Below, piece by piece: positions 1 through 9,200 of a stretch of 52,970 nt of DNA. The notes under the pieces are model-generated. The model saw only the letters and a list, made by a program, of their open reading frames with translations. It was not told where the DNA came from and did not search any database. A program made the position numbers and the translations under genes. Each line of letters starts with the position of its first letter. Position 1 is the stretch's first letter. This DNA is from QHXW01 sp035297145 (GTDB taxonomy: Bacteria > Acidobacteriota > Terriglobia > Bryobacterales > Bryobacteraceae). The stretch covers positions 1 through 52,970 of the forward strand of contig DATGZN010000002.1 of the NCBI GenBank assembly GCA_035297145.1, written 5' to 3'.

Positions 1-139
1 AGGGTCGGCGCTCTGAATGAATGGACGGTCGGCCACTCGGAAGTTGCAGGCGCAGCGGTCGGCAATCGATGGGGGTTACGCCGGTTTAGAAGTTGGTGGT
101 CAAAAGACCTCGGCGAATGCCCAAAACCGGCCCGGCCTT

Positions 140-173
140 GATCACCGAGGAAAGAAGATCACCGAGGAAAGAA
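140..173. repeat. 17-bp perfect tandem duplication
   Basis: A 17-bp unit beginning GATCACCGAGG occurs twice head to tail (140-156 and 157-173) without mismatch. It lies in the gene-free first 320 bases, where I see no other convincing gene; open frames there have no recognisable product. A replication-slippage duplication is the simplest reading. Confidence 0.6.
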
Positions 174-320
174 CGAAACCGCCGCGCACCACCGCGCGCC
201 CGTTCAAAACGAAGCCCCGTCAGGCTGCCGCTTGCGGCTTAGTTCAACGTGTTTTATCGTGCTTAAAAGCAAGCCCGTCAGTTCCTTCCGCTTCGCTTTG
301 GTGGCATTATCTAATAACAA

Positions 321-1901
321 ATGGAAGATGTGAAAGCAAAGTCGAAGATCTCCGGCCTAGCGGGTTGGGCGGGAGATGTCTGCGCCCGAGTGATGAAGTC
401 TCCCCAATTCGCCTCGACCCTACTTGTAGCCGTCCTCGTATGGGAGTTCGGCGTCCTGTTTTTCGAGGCGAGTAGAAAGCTTTTTTCGTATGATGAGCTG
501 CTTACCTTTCATGTTTCAAGTCTTCAGCCATTTTCCCTTTTTTGGAGTGCACTCAAGGCGGGTGTGGACGGAATGCCTCTCGGCTACTATTTACTCGTTC
601 GGGTAGCGAGGATACTCCCTGGTGATCCACACGTAACGCTCCGGTTGCCTTCCATTCTTGGGTACCTGATGACTTTGTTGGGAGTCTACTGGTTTGTGCG
701 GAAAAGACTGCCAGCGTTTGCCGGTCTGGCGGCTGTTTTTTTGATAACGCTTTCTCCGTTCCGCGGGTATGCCCTGGAGGCGCGATCTTACTCTTTGCTG
801 GTCGGTTTCCTCGCAATATCCGCGGTCTTATGGCAGAGGATCGGCGAGAAGCGGTTTATGACGCCACTGTTTGCTTTGTTCCTAACTTTGGCTGTTTCCT
901 TTCACCATCTTGCCGTGGTAGTAATTTCAGCCTTCGGCGCCGCTGAACTCACCTGGACCCTCCTGTCGCGCCGAATCCGGTGGGGGGTGTGGGCTGCCTG
1001 CGTGTTGGCGACGTTTCCGTTTTTCATGAGTCTTCCAATCCTTCTGCATTACCGGGACATTTTCGGTAAGAACTTCTGGTCGCGACCGAGTTGGGCCGCG
1101 GTCATTTGGACTTATGGATCCTACCTGGACCTGGGGCTTGACTCCACACTTGCTCTTGTCCTAATCGCTTTCTTCGGGATAGTGGTCGGCGAATCGCTCC
1201 TACGGATGTGCCGGACACCCGGCGGGGAAGGATCACTTGACGAGCGCGATTTCGGCTCACCCGAGATCATTCTTGTCGGCGGCTTTCTGTATTTTCCCGC
1301 CATACTGGTTGTGCTGACAAAGTTTCTGCACTCCGGCTACACCCCCAGATACGGATGGCCGGCAATCCTCGGCCTAGTTTTGGGATCAGTGTATTTAGTC
1401 CGAAGTATTTGGCTCAAGTCCTCTTCCACCTACCTCCTGGTGGCCTTACTGATTGCCTTCGCCTATCAAGGCGGTAGAGATGTCCGGAGCCTACACGAGG
1501 CGGGTTCAAGCAGAGTGGATAAACGTTGGACTAGTCTGGCGGAACTCAGCCACAGTGAACCAAATATCCCTGTCGTGATTGGCAGTCCATTCGCATACTT
1601 AGAGGCGGCCGAGTACTCGCCTCCGGAACTGCGGGGTCGGCTCGTTGAGGTTGTCGATGCGGATAACGCTACGCGCTTGGTCGGAGCGGATACGCCCGAT
1701 AAGACGAATCGCCTCCTAGCCCAGTTCATTCCTTTGCAGGTCGAAGATCTTGCAGCGTTTCAAGTTGCACACCAGAAGTTCATATTGCGCTCGGCGAACG
1801 GCGCTTACGATTGGTTCACTCAGTATCTTGTCGAGAGGAGATATCACCTGAGTCTACTCTCGAAGGATGCTGGCAGTTCACTTTACATCGCAGAACGATG
1901 A
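321..1901 (+). CDS. GT39-like membrane glycosyltransferase (ArnT/PMT-type)
   Basis: A 526-residue polytopic membrane protein, probably transferring a sugar from a polyprenyl-phosphate donor on the outer face of the inner membrane. After a short cytoplasmic head and a first membrane segment (about residues 30-50) comes a periplasmic loop with SYDELLTFH (about residues 56-64), the acidic-loop position typical of the GT39/ArnT superfamily. The following pattern of ALKAGVDGMPLGYY and then LRLPSILGYLMTLLGVYW also fits this fold. Around ten further hydrophobic helices follow and then a roughly 140-residue soluble C-terminal domain. The ATG at 321 lies inside an unrelated overlapping frame. It stands alone upstream of broken gene pieces. 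Sugar and acceptor cannot be told from sequence. Confidence 0.8.
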   Translation: MEDVKAKSKISGLAGWAGDVCARVMKSPQFASTLLVAVLVWEFGVLFFEASRKLFSYDELLTFHVSSLQPFSLFWSALKAGVDGMPLGYYLLVRVARILPGDPHVTLRLPSILGYLMTLLGVYWFVRKRLPAFAGLAAVFLITLSPFRGYALEARSYSLLVGFLAISAVLWQRIGEKRFMTPLFALFLTLAVSFHHLAVVVISAFGAAELTWTLLSRRIRWGVWAACVLATFPFFMSLPILLHYRDIFGKNFWSRPSWAAVIWTYGSYLDLGLDSTLALVLIAFFGIVVGESLLRMCRTPGGEGSLDERDFGSPEIILVGGFLYFPAILVVLTKFLHSGYTPRYGWPAILGLVLGSVYLVRSIWLKSSSTYLLVALLIAFAYQGGRDVRSLHEAGSSRVDKRWTSLAELSHSEPNIPVVIGSPFAYLEAAEYSPPELRGRLVEVVDADNATRLVGADTPDKTNRLLAQFIPLQVEDLAAFQVAHQKFILRSANGAYDWFTQYLVERRYHLSLLSKDAGSSLYIAER

Positions 1902-1920
1902 ACGCGGAAAGGGTGCAGCG

Positions 1921-2046
1921 ATGAGAAGAGGACGAACCGTTCTTGTGACTGGCTCCTGCGGTTTAATCGGCTCGGAGGTGACGCGCTGGTTCGCCCGGTC
2001 GAGCTCCGCCACCTTCTCCGATTCGCCCTTCCGGATCTGGGATTGA
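1921..2046 (+). pseudogene. NAD-dependent epimerase/dehydratase, N-terminal stub
   Basis: The ATG at 1921 opens a 41-codon frame starting MRRGRTVLVTGSCGLIGSEV, the first strand, glycine-rich nucleotide loop (GxxGxxG) and helix of an extended SDR sugar-nucleotide epimerase. The family normally has about 300 residues. The frame stops at TGA 2044-2046 straight after the sequence stops looking like an epimerase. The stub lies 20 bp behind the glycosyltransferase, so it may once have been the next gene of that operon. The sequence just after the break belongs to a different gene family (permease tail), so this is a deletion or recombination scar. Confidence 0.7.
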
Positions 2047-2047
2047 T

Positions 2048-2242
2048 CGATCCAACGGTCGGCTCGGTGGCCTTGCCATGGGCCGCGCCCTCTCCAGTCT
2101 GGTCTTCGGCCTCGCTGTCCGGGACCTGGCGGCCTTCGCCAGCGTGGCCGCGATATTGACAGGCGTCGGACTCGCGGCGTGTGCAATACCGGCGCGGCGC
2201 GCTACGAACGTCGACCCCATGGTGGCTCTGCGCGACGAATAA
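2048..2242 (+). pseudogene. ADOP/MacB-FtsX permease, C-terminal remnant
   Basis: Read with codons ending at TAA 2240-2242, this stretch encodes a hydrophobic segment followed by CAIPARRATNVDPMVALRDE and the stop. That ending is the hallmark C-terminus of the MacB/FtsX-like ABC permeases amplified in Acidobacteria (ADOP, about 800 residues). Only about 60 codons of the last membrane helix and tail remain, with no start or upstream domains. It abuts the epimerase stub, which places a recombination junction near 2030-2060. Confidence 0.65.
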
Positions 2243-2346
2243 GCTCGCACTTCGGGCCGAGCCGTGCTCGCCCCCTATAACAATTTACGAAAGCGCATGC
2301 AGGGGTCGGGCACGCCCGACCCGATTTCTTCATACCTTCTTCTCGT

Positions 2347-2560
2347 TCAGAAAACGTACCCCGGAGGTTTAATACCCTTGATGCGGAGATAAATTTCGGC
2401 CTGCCCCCGATGATGAGCCATGTGCACGCAGAGAGCCAGTAAAAGCTCCCGGCCGTTGAGATTGCCGTCCGGCGTGCTGTGAATCGAGTTCATCCGCGCG
2501 TCAGTGACGCTGTTGATTTGTTTCGTGCAGTGATCGAACGAATCCCCGAGAAATTTTGAC
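2347..2560 (-). pseudogene. DinB-family protein, C-terminal remnant
   Basis: On the minus strand a frame ending at 2347-2349 encodes about 70 residues finishing with HMAHHRGQAEIYLRIKGIKP and PGYVF. This is the last helix of the DinB/YfiT-like four-helix metal-binding fold, including the HxxxHH-like metal region and the usual short tail. The N-terminal two thirds of the family (about 150-170 residues) are missing. The frame stays open upstream to about 2650 but no longer resembles DinB. It is the third broken gene end within 650 bp. Confidence 0.6.
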
Positions 2561-2658
2561 CACCTCCGGTTTTTTGGGTTGGGTTGGGAAGCTCCGGCGC
2601 CTCCATATCTCTGAGCGCTTTTCCAGTCGGCTTTTCGCGGGCGAACGCCGTGTGGAAC

Positions 2659-4989
2659 TCAGTTCGATGCCGTCTTGGTCTGCGCCAGCAGCGTCATTGC
2701 CTGCTTGGCTTCTGGCAGATTCGGATTGAGTTTCAGCGCCGCGTTCAACTCGTCGTTGCCGCGTTTTTGATCGCCCTTCTTTAGGTAAGCCATGGCTAAG
2801 TGGTAACGGTGCAGCGCCGACGGCGCGTTGGCCGCTCTATCCTGCGACACCGCGTCTTCGAGTTGCTGGATGGCCGACGGATATATTCCTTTTTTGTAAT
2901 AAACCCAGCCCATCGTGTCGTCGATGTTGCCGCTCTTCGGAACGAGCGCCCGCACTTGCTGGGCCAGTTTAAGGGCTTCATCGAGCTGCTGCGCCTGTCC
3001 GTGCTCGGCCAGCAGAAACGCCAGATTGTTGAGTGCCATCACGTTGTTTGAGTCGATGCTGAGCACCTTGCGGTAATCGGAGATAGCGGCGTCAAAGCTT
3101 CCAGCCCGCTCTTCCAGCGTTCCCATCCACATGTATGCTTCCGCATTGTTGCTGTCTGCTTGGATGATACGCGTAAGAATCTGGCGCGCCGTGTCATTCT
3201 TGCTATCGGCTAGGTCTAACCGCGCCATGGCCATGTCGATGCTGGTGGCCTGCGGGTCCAGCTGCTTGGCGGCCGCATAAGCCTGCAGCGCGCCCGCGTG
3301 ATCGCCTGTGGCAGCCAGCCAATCTCCGAGGAACTTCTGAAGCCGCGCGGACTTGGGTTGGCTGGCCGTCAGTTCCCGGATCTTCGCCGTTCCCACCGCC
3401 ACCTGATTCTGCACAAGGTAGATCCTCCCCAGTAGCTCGAGCGCGCGGAGATCTTCCGGATTCGTCTTCAATACCGCTTCGAGCGACGTTCGCGCCCCTG
3501 TGTAATCTTTCTTGTTGGCCTTCAGCATGGCGTCCTGCAAGAGCAGGTCGGGCGTCTTCACCCGAGCCAACGCGCCGTCCACATACTTTCTGGCCGTATC
3601 GAAGTCGCCTGTCTCCAACAGCGCATAATTATGCAGCACAAATACGGGGAGCGTCCCTTTTTGGGCGTCGTTGATATCTTTGCTTTCGAGCACGGCTAAT
3701 GCCGCTTTTCCGTCGTGTTGTTGCAGCAGCGACTGGGCCAGTTCGAGGCGGGCCGCCAGCAGGTTCTTATCGAGACGCAAGGCCTCGCCCAGTTCGTGCC
3801 GCTCGAGCCCACCCTCGCCCCGCATCGCGTAGACTCGGGCCTTCACGAAGTGCGCCGGCGCAGACTGCGGACGATAACGCAAAACCTGGTCCGCGTCCGT
3901 TTGTGCTTCCGCGGGTCGGCTCGTAACAATCTCCATTTGGGCGCGTTGCATCAAGGCATCCACGTCCTTGGGGTTGTGCTGCAACGCTTCCGTCAGTACC
4001 TTTTCCGCTTCCGCCTTGCGGTTCGCCGCCCAATAGGCAAGCACCAGGCGCGCCCGCGCCGTGCGGTCTTCGGGGCTGTCTTTGGCAAGCTTGGCAAACT
4101 CCACGATGGCGGCGTCGCGCTTGCCTTCCTGAAATAGAAACTGCGCATGCATCGGCTTATACCGGGCTACGGGCAGCGCCGATAACTTCGCGTAGGTCTG
4201 TTCCGCCTTGTCCTTCTGTCCCGTTCGCACTTGTACAGCCGCCAGGCCGAACAGCGCCGCATCGTTCTTTGGATCCATCTGCAGCGCCTGCTGGAGGGTG
4301 TGTTCCGCGTCCGGCCATTTTTGCGTGCGGGCATAAAAGCTGGCTAACGCGACCAATGGATCGGCCGACTTGGGTGCCTTCTGCACCGCCGTTTTGAGCA
4401 CTTGCTCCGCGCCCTTCAGGTCGCCTTTGCGAGCCTTGACATTAGCCATGGTTACTGAAGCTCTCAAGTTCTCGGGAGACTTTTCCAGGGCGGTCTCCAG
4501 GTTCTTCACCGCATCCTGTTCGTTGCCCAGCCGGATCTCCGCCCACGCCAGCGCACTCAGCGCTTCCGCGTCGTTGGGCGCTGCGCCGACCATGGTCTGC
4601 AGCTTACTCTCAGCGTCCTTCCAATACGCCGGCCGGTTGGTCATGGTCTCTAGTTCCGCAATCTTCAACTTCGCTGCCGTGTACTTCGGGTTCAGTTTGA
4701 GGCACTGCTGCAACGCGTCCACGCCGTTCTGCAATTGGCCGTCGGCCAGAAACGCCAGGGCCATTTGGTAGTACGGCTCCGGATCCTTCCCCGCGAATTG
4801 TGCCGCGTTCCGAAACTGCAGGATGGCTCGCGGGTAATCCTTGGCTTGCATGTAGGCCTTGCCGCTCTCCATGAACTTCGCCTTCTTGGCCTCCGGCGAG
4901 CGCCGGCAGCCGCCGCATACCATCAAAGCCAGGATCAGGCACACCAACAGAGGCAGCCGTTTGCCTCGCATCGCTTCGAGTCGCAACAT
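2659..4989 (-). CDS. TPR-repeat lipoprotein (PrsT-like)
   Basis: A 776-residue tetratricopeptide protein when started at ATG 4989. That start has GGGGAT upstream and gives an N-terminus MLRLEAMRGKRLPLLVCL with a lipobox ending VCGGC (lipidated Cys at about residue 28); the frame itself is open to 5148. From about residue 40 to the end there are some 18-20 TPR-like helical hairpins (e.g. AKDYPRAILQFRNAAQ, then repeated DPxxxxAL and NPKxxxA motifs). The size, the lipoprotein signal and the polysaccharide export gene next door match the PrsT proteins of exopolysaccharide/exosortase loci, but no exosortase is in the window. It probably works as an assembly scaffold at the inner face of the outer membrane. 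Its 3' end runs up to the DinB remnant. Confidence 0.85.
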   Translation of the reverse strand: MLRLEAMRGKRLPLLVCLILALMVCGGCRRSPEAKKAKFMESGKAYMQAKDYPRAILQFRNAAQFAGKDPEPYYQMALAFLADGQLQNGVDALQQCLKLNPKYTAAKLKIAELETMTNRPAYWKDAESKLQTMVGAAPNDAEALSALAWAEIRLGNEQDAVKNLETALEKSPENLRASVTMANVKARKGDLKGAEQVLKTAVQKAPKSADPLVALASFYARTQKWPDAEHTLQQALQMDPKNDAALFGLAAVQVRTGQKDKAEQTYAKLSALPVARYKPMHAQFLFQEGKRDAAIVEFAKLAKDSPEDRTARARLVLAYWAANRKAEAEKVLTEALQHNPKDVDALMQRAQMEIVTSRPAEAQTDADQVLRYRPQSAPAHFVKARVYAMRGEGGLERHELGEALRLDKNLLAARLELAQSLLQQHDGKAALAVLESKDINDAQKGTLPVFVLHNYALLETGDFDTARKYVDGALARVKTPDLLLQDAMLKANKKDYTGARTSLEAVLKTNPEDLRALELLGRIYLVQNQVAVGTAKIRELTASQPKSARLQKFLGDWLAATGDHAGALQAYAAAKQLDPQATSIDMAMARLDLADSKNDTARQILTRIIQADSNNAEAYMWMGTLEERAGSFDAAISDYRKVLSIDSNNVMALNNLAFLLAEHGQAQQLDEALKLAQQVRALVPKSGNIDDTMGWVYYKKGIYPSAIQQLEDAVSQDRAANAPSALHRYHLAMAYLKKGDQKRGNDELNAALKLNPNLPEAKQAMTLLAQTKTASN

Positions 4990-5199
4990 AATGTCTATCC
5001 CCATCAACTTGGTGAGTTTCCGCCCAGTCAACAACTTATTGTGCACCTGAGTTGAAGCACGCCTGCTGCCACATATGGATATCAGCTTACCCCAACCGTT
5101 ACATGCGCTTAGCGGCGTTTCCGCCGGTTTGGCGCGGCCTCTTGCCAAAATTTCGCACTAGTTCTCGATTTTTGGAAGCGTTCACAGCCGGCCTGCAGC

Positions 5200-5856
5200 C
5201 TATGGAACCACGATGGTATCGTCCGGACGCAATGCGATGTTCTGGTCCAGGTGTTCGCCCTTCAGAACGGCGCTGTAGTTGAACGGAAGCTTGACCTTCT
5301 TTCCGTTCTCAATACGCAGTATATAAATTTTCGACTTTTTCGCGAAGGGAGTCGGACCGCCGGCCTCGGTCATCGCCTGTAACACTGTCGTATTGTCGGA
5401 GGTCAGCAGCATGGGGCCAGGTTTGCCTATCTGGCCGACAAGATATATCTTCTTGCTGCGAATTTCCTTAACCACCACCGTAATATCGGCCCCGTGAATC
5501 AGCTTATCCAGCTTGCCCGTAAGCACCTGCTGCAACTCCATCGGAGTCAGGCCCACTACGCTGATGTCTTTGAGCAACGGCAGGGAAATCTTGCCGTCAG
5601 GCCGCACCACAACGCCCGCGACGGATGCTTGCGGCTCGTTCCACACGTTGATCTCCAACACGTCGCTCGCGCCGATGCGGTACGCCGTATCCTGCTGGGG
5701 CGGGTGCGCCGGGCTGGCCGCCGGGGCTGCCTGGTTCGCTTCCGCCTGGGCGGCGGTGGCGGCCCAGACGGGACAGGCCAATAGCGCCAGCCACAACGCT
5801 GCCAAACGCGCGGCGAATCCACCTTGGATGCATCCCCTCAAGCTCATTCCATTCAT
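5200..5856 (-). CDS. Polysaccharide export protein (Wza/GumB-type, Poly_export + SLBB)
   Basis: A 218-residue secreted protein from ATG 5856 (a GTG at 5883 in the same frame is less likely). A Sec signal peptide with core LAALWLALLACPVWA is followed by a Pro/Ala linker. The Poly_export domain starts at YRIGASDVLEINVWNEPQ and the SLBB domain at KIYLVGQIGKPGPMLL, ending IALRPDDTIVVP. The protein is expected to form the outer-membrane or periplasmic channel for an exopolysaccharide. It has no lipobox Cys and is shorter than Wza. It is transcribed toward the TPR lipoprotein (about 210 bp gap) and away from the PKS. Glycosyltransferases and a Wzc-like partner are absent here, so the polymer is unknown. 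Confidence 0.85.
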   Translation of the reverse strand: MNGMSLRGCIQGGFAARLAALWLALLACPVWAATAAQAEANQAAPAASPAHPPQQDTAYRIGASDVLEINVWNEPQASVAGVVVRPDGKISLPLLKDISVVGLTPMELQQVLTGKLDKLIHGADITVVVKEIRSKKIYLVGQIGKPGPMLLTSDNTTVLQAMTEAGGPTPFAKKSKIYILRIENGKKVKLPFNYSAVLKGEHLDQNIALRPDDTIVVP

Positions 5857-6006
5857 CGCTTCAGAATCTCTTTCTCGGCCCACCGGCAGGCTACTAGGCC
5901 GCAGTCTTCAAATATATAGCACCCGGAGGCCCGACGTTGCGCGCTCAGTCCCGCGTTGCGCACAATGGCTGGTCCGAGCGTTGGGGTCCGATTTTTCATA
6001 TTGACT

Positions 6007-6033
6007 AAGAATTCGTTAAATTTCCGAATTCTT
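6007..6033. promoter_or_regulatory. Perfect dyad AAGAATTCG-N9-CGAATTCTT
   Basis: Two 9-bp arms (6007-6015 and 6025-6033) are exact reverse complements around an AT-rich 9-bp spacer. The site lies between the divergent export-protein and PKS genes and is not followed by a T-run, so it looks like a regulator operator rather than a terminator. A TTGACT hexamer touches its left edge (6001-6006). Confidence 0.5.
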
Positions 6034-6044
6034 GGCAAAAATCT

Positions 6045-6065
6045 TGGACCTGGGACCCAGGTCCA
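6045..6065. promoter_or_regulatory. Perfect 21-bp dyad, 10-bp arms with one central base
   Basis: Arms TGGACCTGGG (6045-6054) and CCCAGGTCCA (6056-6065) are exact reverse complements around a single A. The site is 12 bp from the preceding dyad and about 195 bp upstream of the PKS start. Its geometry suits a homodimeric repressor or activator. No regulator gene lies next to it, so the binding protein is unknown. Confidence 0.5.
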
Positions 6066-6120
6066 GCGGACTTAGGTTAACGATTCGTGAAGATCCGGGC
6101 AGGAGGGGTTGAGACCCGGA

Positions 6121-6189
6121 AGTTCTTTTCATCTGAGTCGACTAGGTGGCTAAGATTGCATGGGTTTACTACCTAAAACGAAAAGAACT
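6121..6189 (+). promoter_or_regulatory. Long-range inverted repeat upstream of PKS
   Basis: AGTTCTTTTC (6121-6130) is matched by its exact reverse complement GAAAAGAACT (6180-6189), 49 bp apart. It could be paired operator half-sites that loop DNA, or a leader-RNA stem if transcription starts further upstream than the TATAAT box at 6243. Confidence 0.35.
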
Positions 6190-6242
6190 GCTCGCAAAAT
6201 CAACAAACGCAACGCCGGTGGCCTTCCATATGCTGTCACCGC

Positions 6243-6248
6243 TATAAT
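6243..6248 (+). promoter_or_regulatory. Consensus -10 box (TATAAT) before PKS
   Basis: A perfect TATAAT lies 11 bp before the PKS ATG (6260). The hexamer 17 bp upstream (GGCCTT) is a poor -35. If used, transcription would start about 5 nt before the start codon, giving an almost leaderless PKS mRNA, consistent with the lack of a clear ribosome-binding site. Confidence 0.35.
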
Positions 6249-6259
6249 TCGAGCGACAC

Positions 6260-9200
6260 ATGGCGCCGCCTCCTTATGCCTCCACGGCCATAGCAATAGT
6301 GGGGATGGGTGCGCGGTTTCCCGGCGCGAAGAACCTGGCCGAGTTCTGGGAGAATCTGCGGGGTGGCGTCGAATCGATCCGTAGCCTGAGTGACCAGGAA
6401 CTTCTGGCCGCGGGTGTGGACCCAGAGGTTTTGCGCGCAGCCAATTACGTAAAGTCGGCGTCAGTACTGGACGGCATTGAGCTATTCGACGCGCCGTTTT
6501 TCGGATTCAGTCCGAAAGACGCGGCCATCATGGATCCGCAGCACCGCGTGTTTCTGGAATGCGCCTGGGAAGCGCTGGAGAACGCGGGCTGGAGCGCGGA
6601 CGAGTTTCCCGGTTCGATCGGCGTCTTTGCCGGCTCAGGCATGAACGCGTATCTGATGTTTCACCTGGTGCCGAATCAAAAGCTCATGTCCAGCGCGGGA
6701 CTGTTTCTCCTCAAGCAGACCGGCAACGATAAGGATGTGCTGGCCACGCGGGTGTCGTATCAGTTGAACCTGACGGGGCCGAGCATGACCGTGCAGACGG
6801 CGTGCTCGACGTCGCTTGTCGCCGTGCACGTGGCCTGTCAAAGCCTGTTGAATCGCGAGTGCGACATGGCGCTGGCCGGTGGAGTGACTATCGAGATCCC
6901 GCACAAGCAGGGGTACGTGTATCGCGAAGGCGAGATCCTGTCGCGCGACGGGCACTGCCGCGCATTCGATGCGGAGTCGAGCGGCACGGTATTCGGCAGC
7001 GGCGCGGGTGTGGTGGTGCTGCGCCGGCTCGTGGATGCGCTGGCCGATGGCGACCGCATCCATGCGGTGATCCGCGGCAGCGCCATCAATAACGACGGCG
7101 CGCGCAAGGTCGGATATCTGGCGCCGAGCGTCAACGGGCAGGCCGAGGTGGTGGCGGAAGCGCTGGCGGTGGCGGATGTGCCGGCGGAATCGATTTCCTA
7201 CGTTGAAACGCACGGTACCGGCACGCCGGTGGGCGATCCCATCGAGATCGCGGCGCTGACACAGGCATTTCGCGAGAGCACCCAAGCGCGCGGCTTCTGT
7301 GGCATCGGGTCTCTCAAAACCAACATCGGGCATCTGGACGCGGCCGCGGGCGTGGCCGGGCTGATCAAGACCGTGCTGGCCCTCGAGCACCAGCAACTGC
7401 CGCCCAGCCTCCATTTCGCCAAGCCGAATCCGCGCATCGATTTTGCCAACAGCCCGTTTTATGTGAACAGCCGGCTGGCGGAGTGGAAAAGCGTGGCGGC
7501 GCCACGGCGCGCCGGGGTGACCTCGCTGGGCATCGGCGGCACCAACGCGCACGTGATTTTGCAGGAAGCGCCGGAGACTGAGCCCACGGGCCCGTCGCGG
7601 CCTTGGCAGGTGCTGACGCTGTCGGCGAAGACCGCATCAGCGCTCGATTCCGCTGCCGGCAATCTGGCGGAGCACCTGGCCGAGCACCCAGAGCTGAACC
7701 TGGCGGACGCCGCGTTCACCTGCCATTTGGGCCGGAAGGCATTCGCCCACCGGCGCGCGGTGGTGTGCCGCACACGCGAGGAAGCTATCGAGGCGCTGCG
7801 CACTGCCGGTGCCAAGCAGGTTTTTGGCGGCCAGGAAACGGCGCGCACGGGCGTCGCGTTTCTGTTTCCCGGCCAGGGCGCGCAATACGCCGGCATGGCG
7901 CTTGGGATTTACGAGAGTGAACCGGTTTTCCGCGCGGAAGTGGACCGCTGCGCCGAACTGCTCGAGGCGCACCTGGGACTCGATCTGCGCACGCTGCTGT
8001 TTCCCGCCGAGGGCGCGAACCTGGCCCAGGCCACGGCGCTGTTAACCGAAACCCGCATCGCGCAGCCGGCGCTGTTCACCATCGAGTACGCACTGGCGAA
8101 GTTGTGGATGTCGTGGGGCATCCGGCCGGCGGCCATGATCGGGCACAGCCTGGGCGAGTTCGTGGCGGCCCATCTTGCGGGCGTGCTGTCGCTCGAAGAT
8201 GCGCTCATGGCGGTAGCGGCGCGCGGGCGCTTGATGCAGTCCGCGGCTCCGGGTGCCATGCTCGCGGTACAGCTCGCCGAACCGGAAGCGCGCGCGCTCG
8301 CGTCGGGTGAGATCTCGCTTGCGGCGGTCAATGGAGCCAAGCAGTGTGTGCTGTCGGGGCCGGCTGCAGCCATCGATTCGCTGGAAAGGAAGCTGGCCGC
8401 CGATGGCGTGATGGCGCAGCGCTTGCAGACGTCCCATGCGTTTCACTCGGCATCGATGGACGCCATTCTCCCGGAGTTCATCGCGGTTATGCGCGGCTGT
8501 AGATTACAGGCCCCGCGGATTCCATATGTCTCGAACGTCACGGGAACCTGGATCGAGGCCGGCGAAGCCACAGATCCGGCGTACTGGGCGCGCCACGTGC
8601 GCCAGCCGGTGCGTTTCGCCGATGGAGTGGCCACGCTGTTTCGCGAACAGCCCGCCGCGATGCTCGAGGTAGGGCCGGGACGTGTGCTCGCCGGTCTGGC
8701 CGCGCGCCATCCGGCAAAAACAGAAAGCGTCAGGATTGTTTCATCACTGCGGAGTGCGCAGGGTCCTGCCGAAGACGCGCAGTTTCTGATTGCGGCACTG
8801 GCGCAGTTCTGGGTGGTTGGCGCGAAAGTGGAATGGACCACTTTCCACGCTGGAGAGCGGCGGCAACGCGTGGAACTACCCACGTATCCGTTCGAGCGCC
8901 AGCGCTACTGGATCGATGCGCCTAAGCCGCAGGCGCCGGAAACCAGCGCGGTGATCGACGACCCGCTTGCGATTTCCTATTACCAGCCGGTGTGGACGCG
9001 CGCGGATCTCCCTGCCGCGACGGGCGACCGTGCCACATGGCTGATCTTTCTGGATTCGATGGGCGTAGGCCTGAAGATCGCGAAAGATCTGGAGCTTGCC
9101 GGCCATACTGTAGTCACACTCACGCCGGGCGAGCGGTTCGCGAAAACCGGCAAGCACAGTTACACTCTCGAACCCGCCAGCCGCGCCGATTACGACCGCC

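Noticed and set aside
17..475. 152-codon open frame at the window start
   Set aside because: It has no recognisable domain, contains the 17-bp tandem duplication and runs into the well-supported glycosyltransferase in another frame; not credible as a gene.
6096..6121. Possible terminator hairpin (TCCGGG...CCCGGA) upstream of PKS
   Set aside because: The stem is only 6 bp with a 15-nt loop and a weak T-run, and it lies in a divergent promoter region where no transcript should end.
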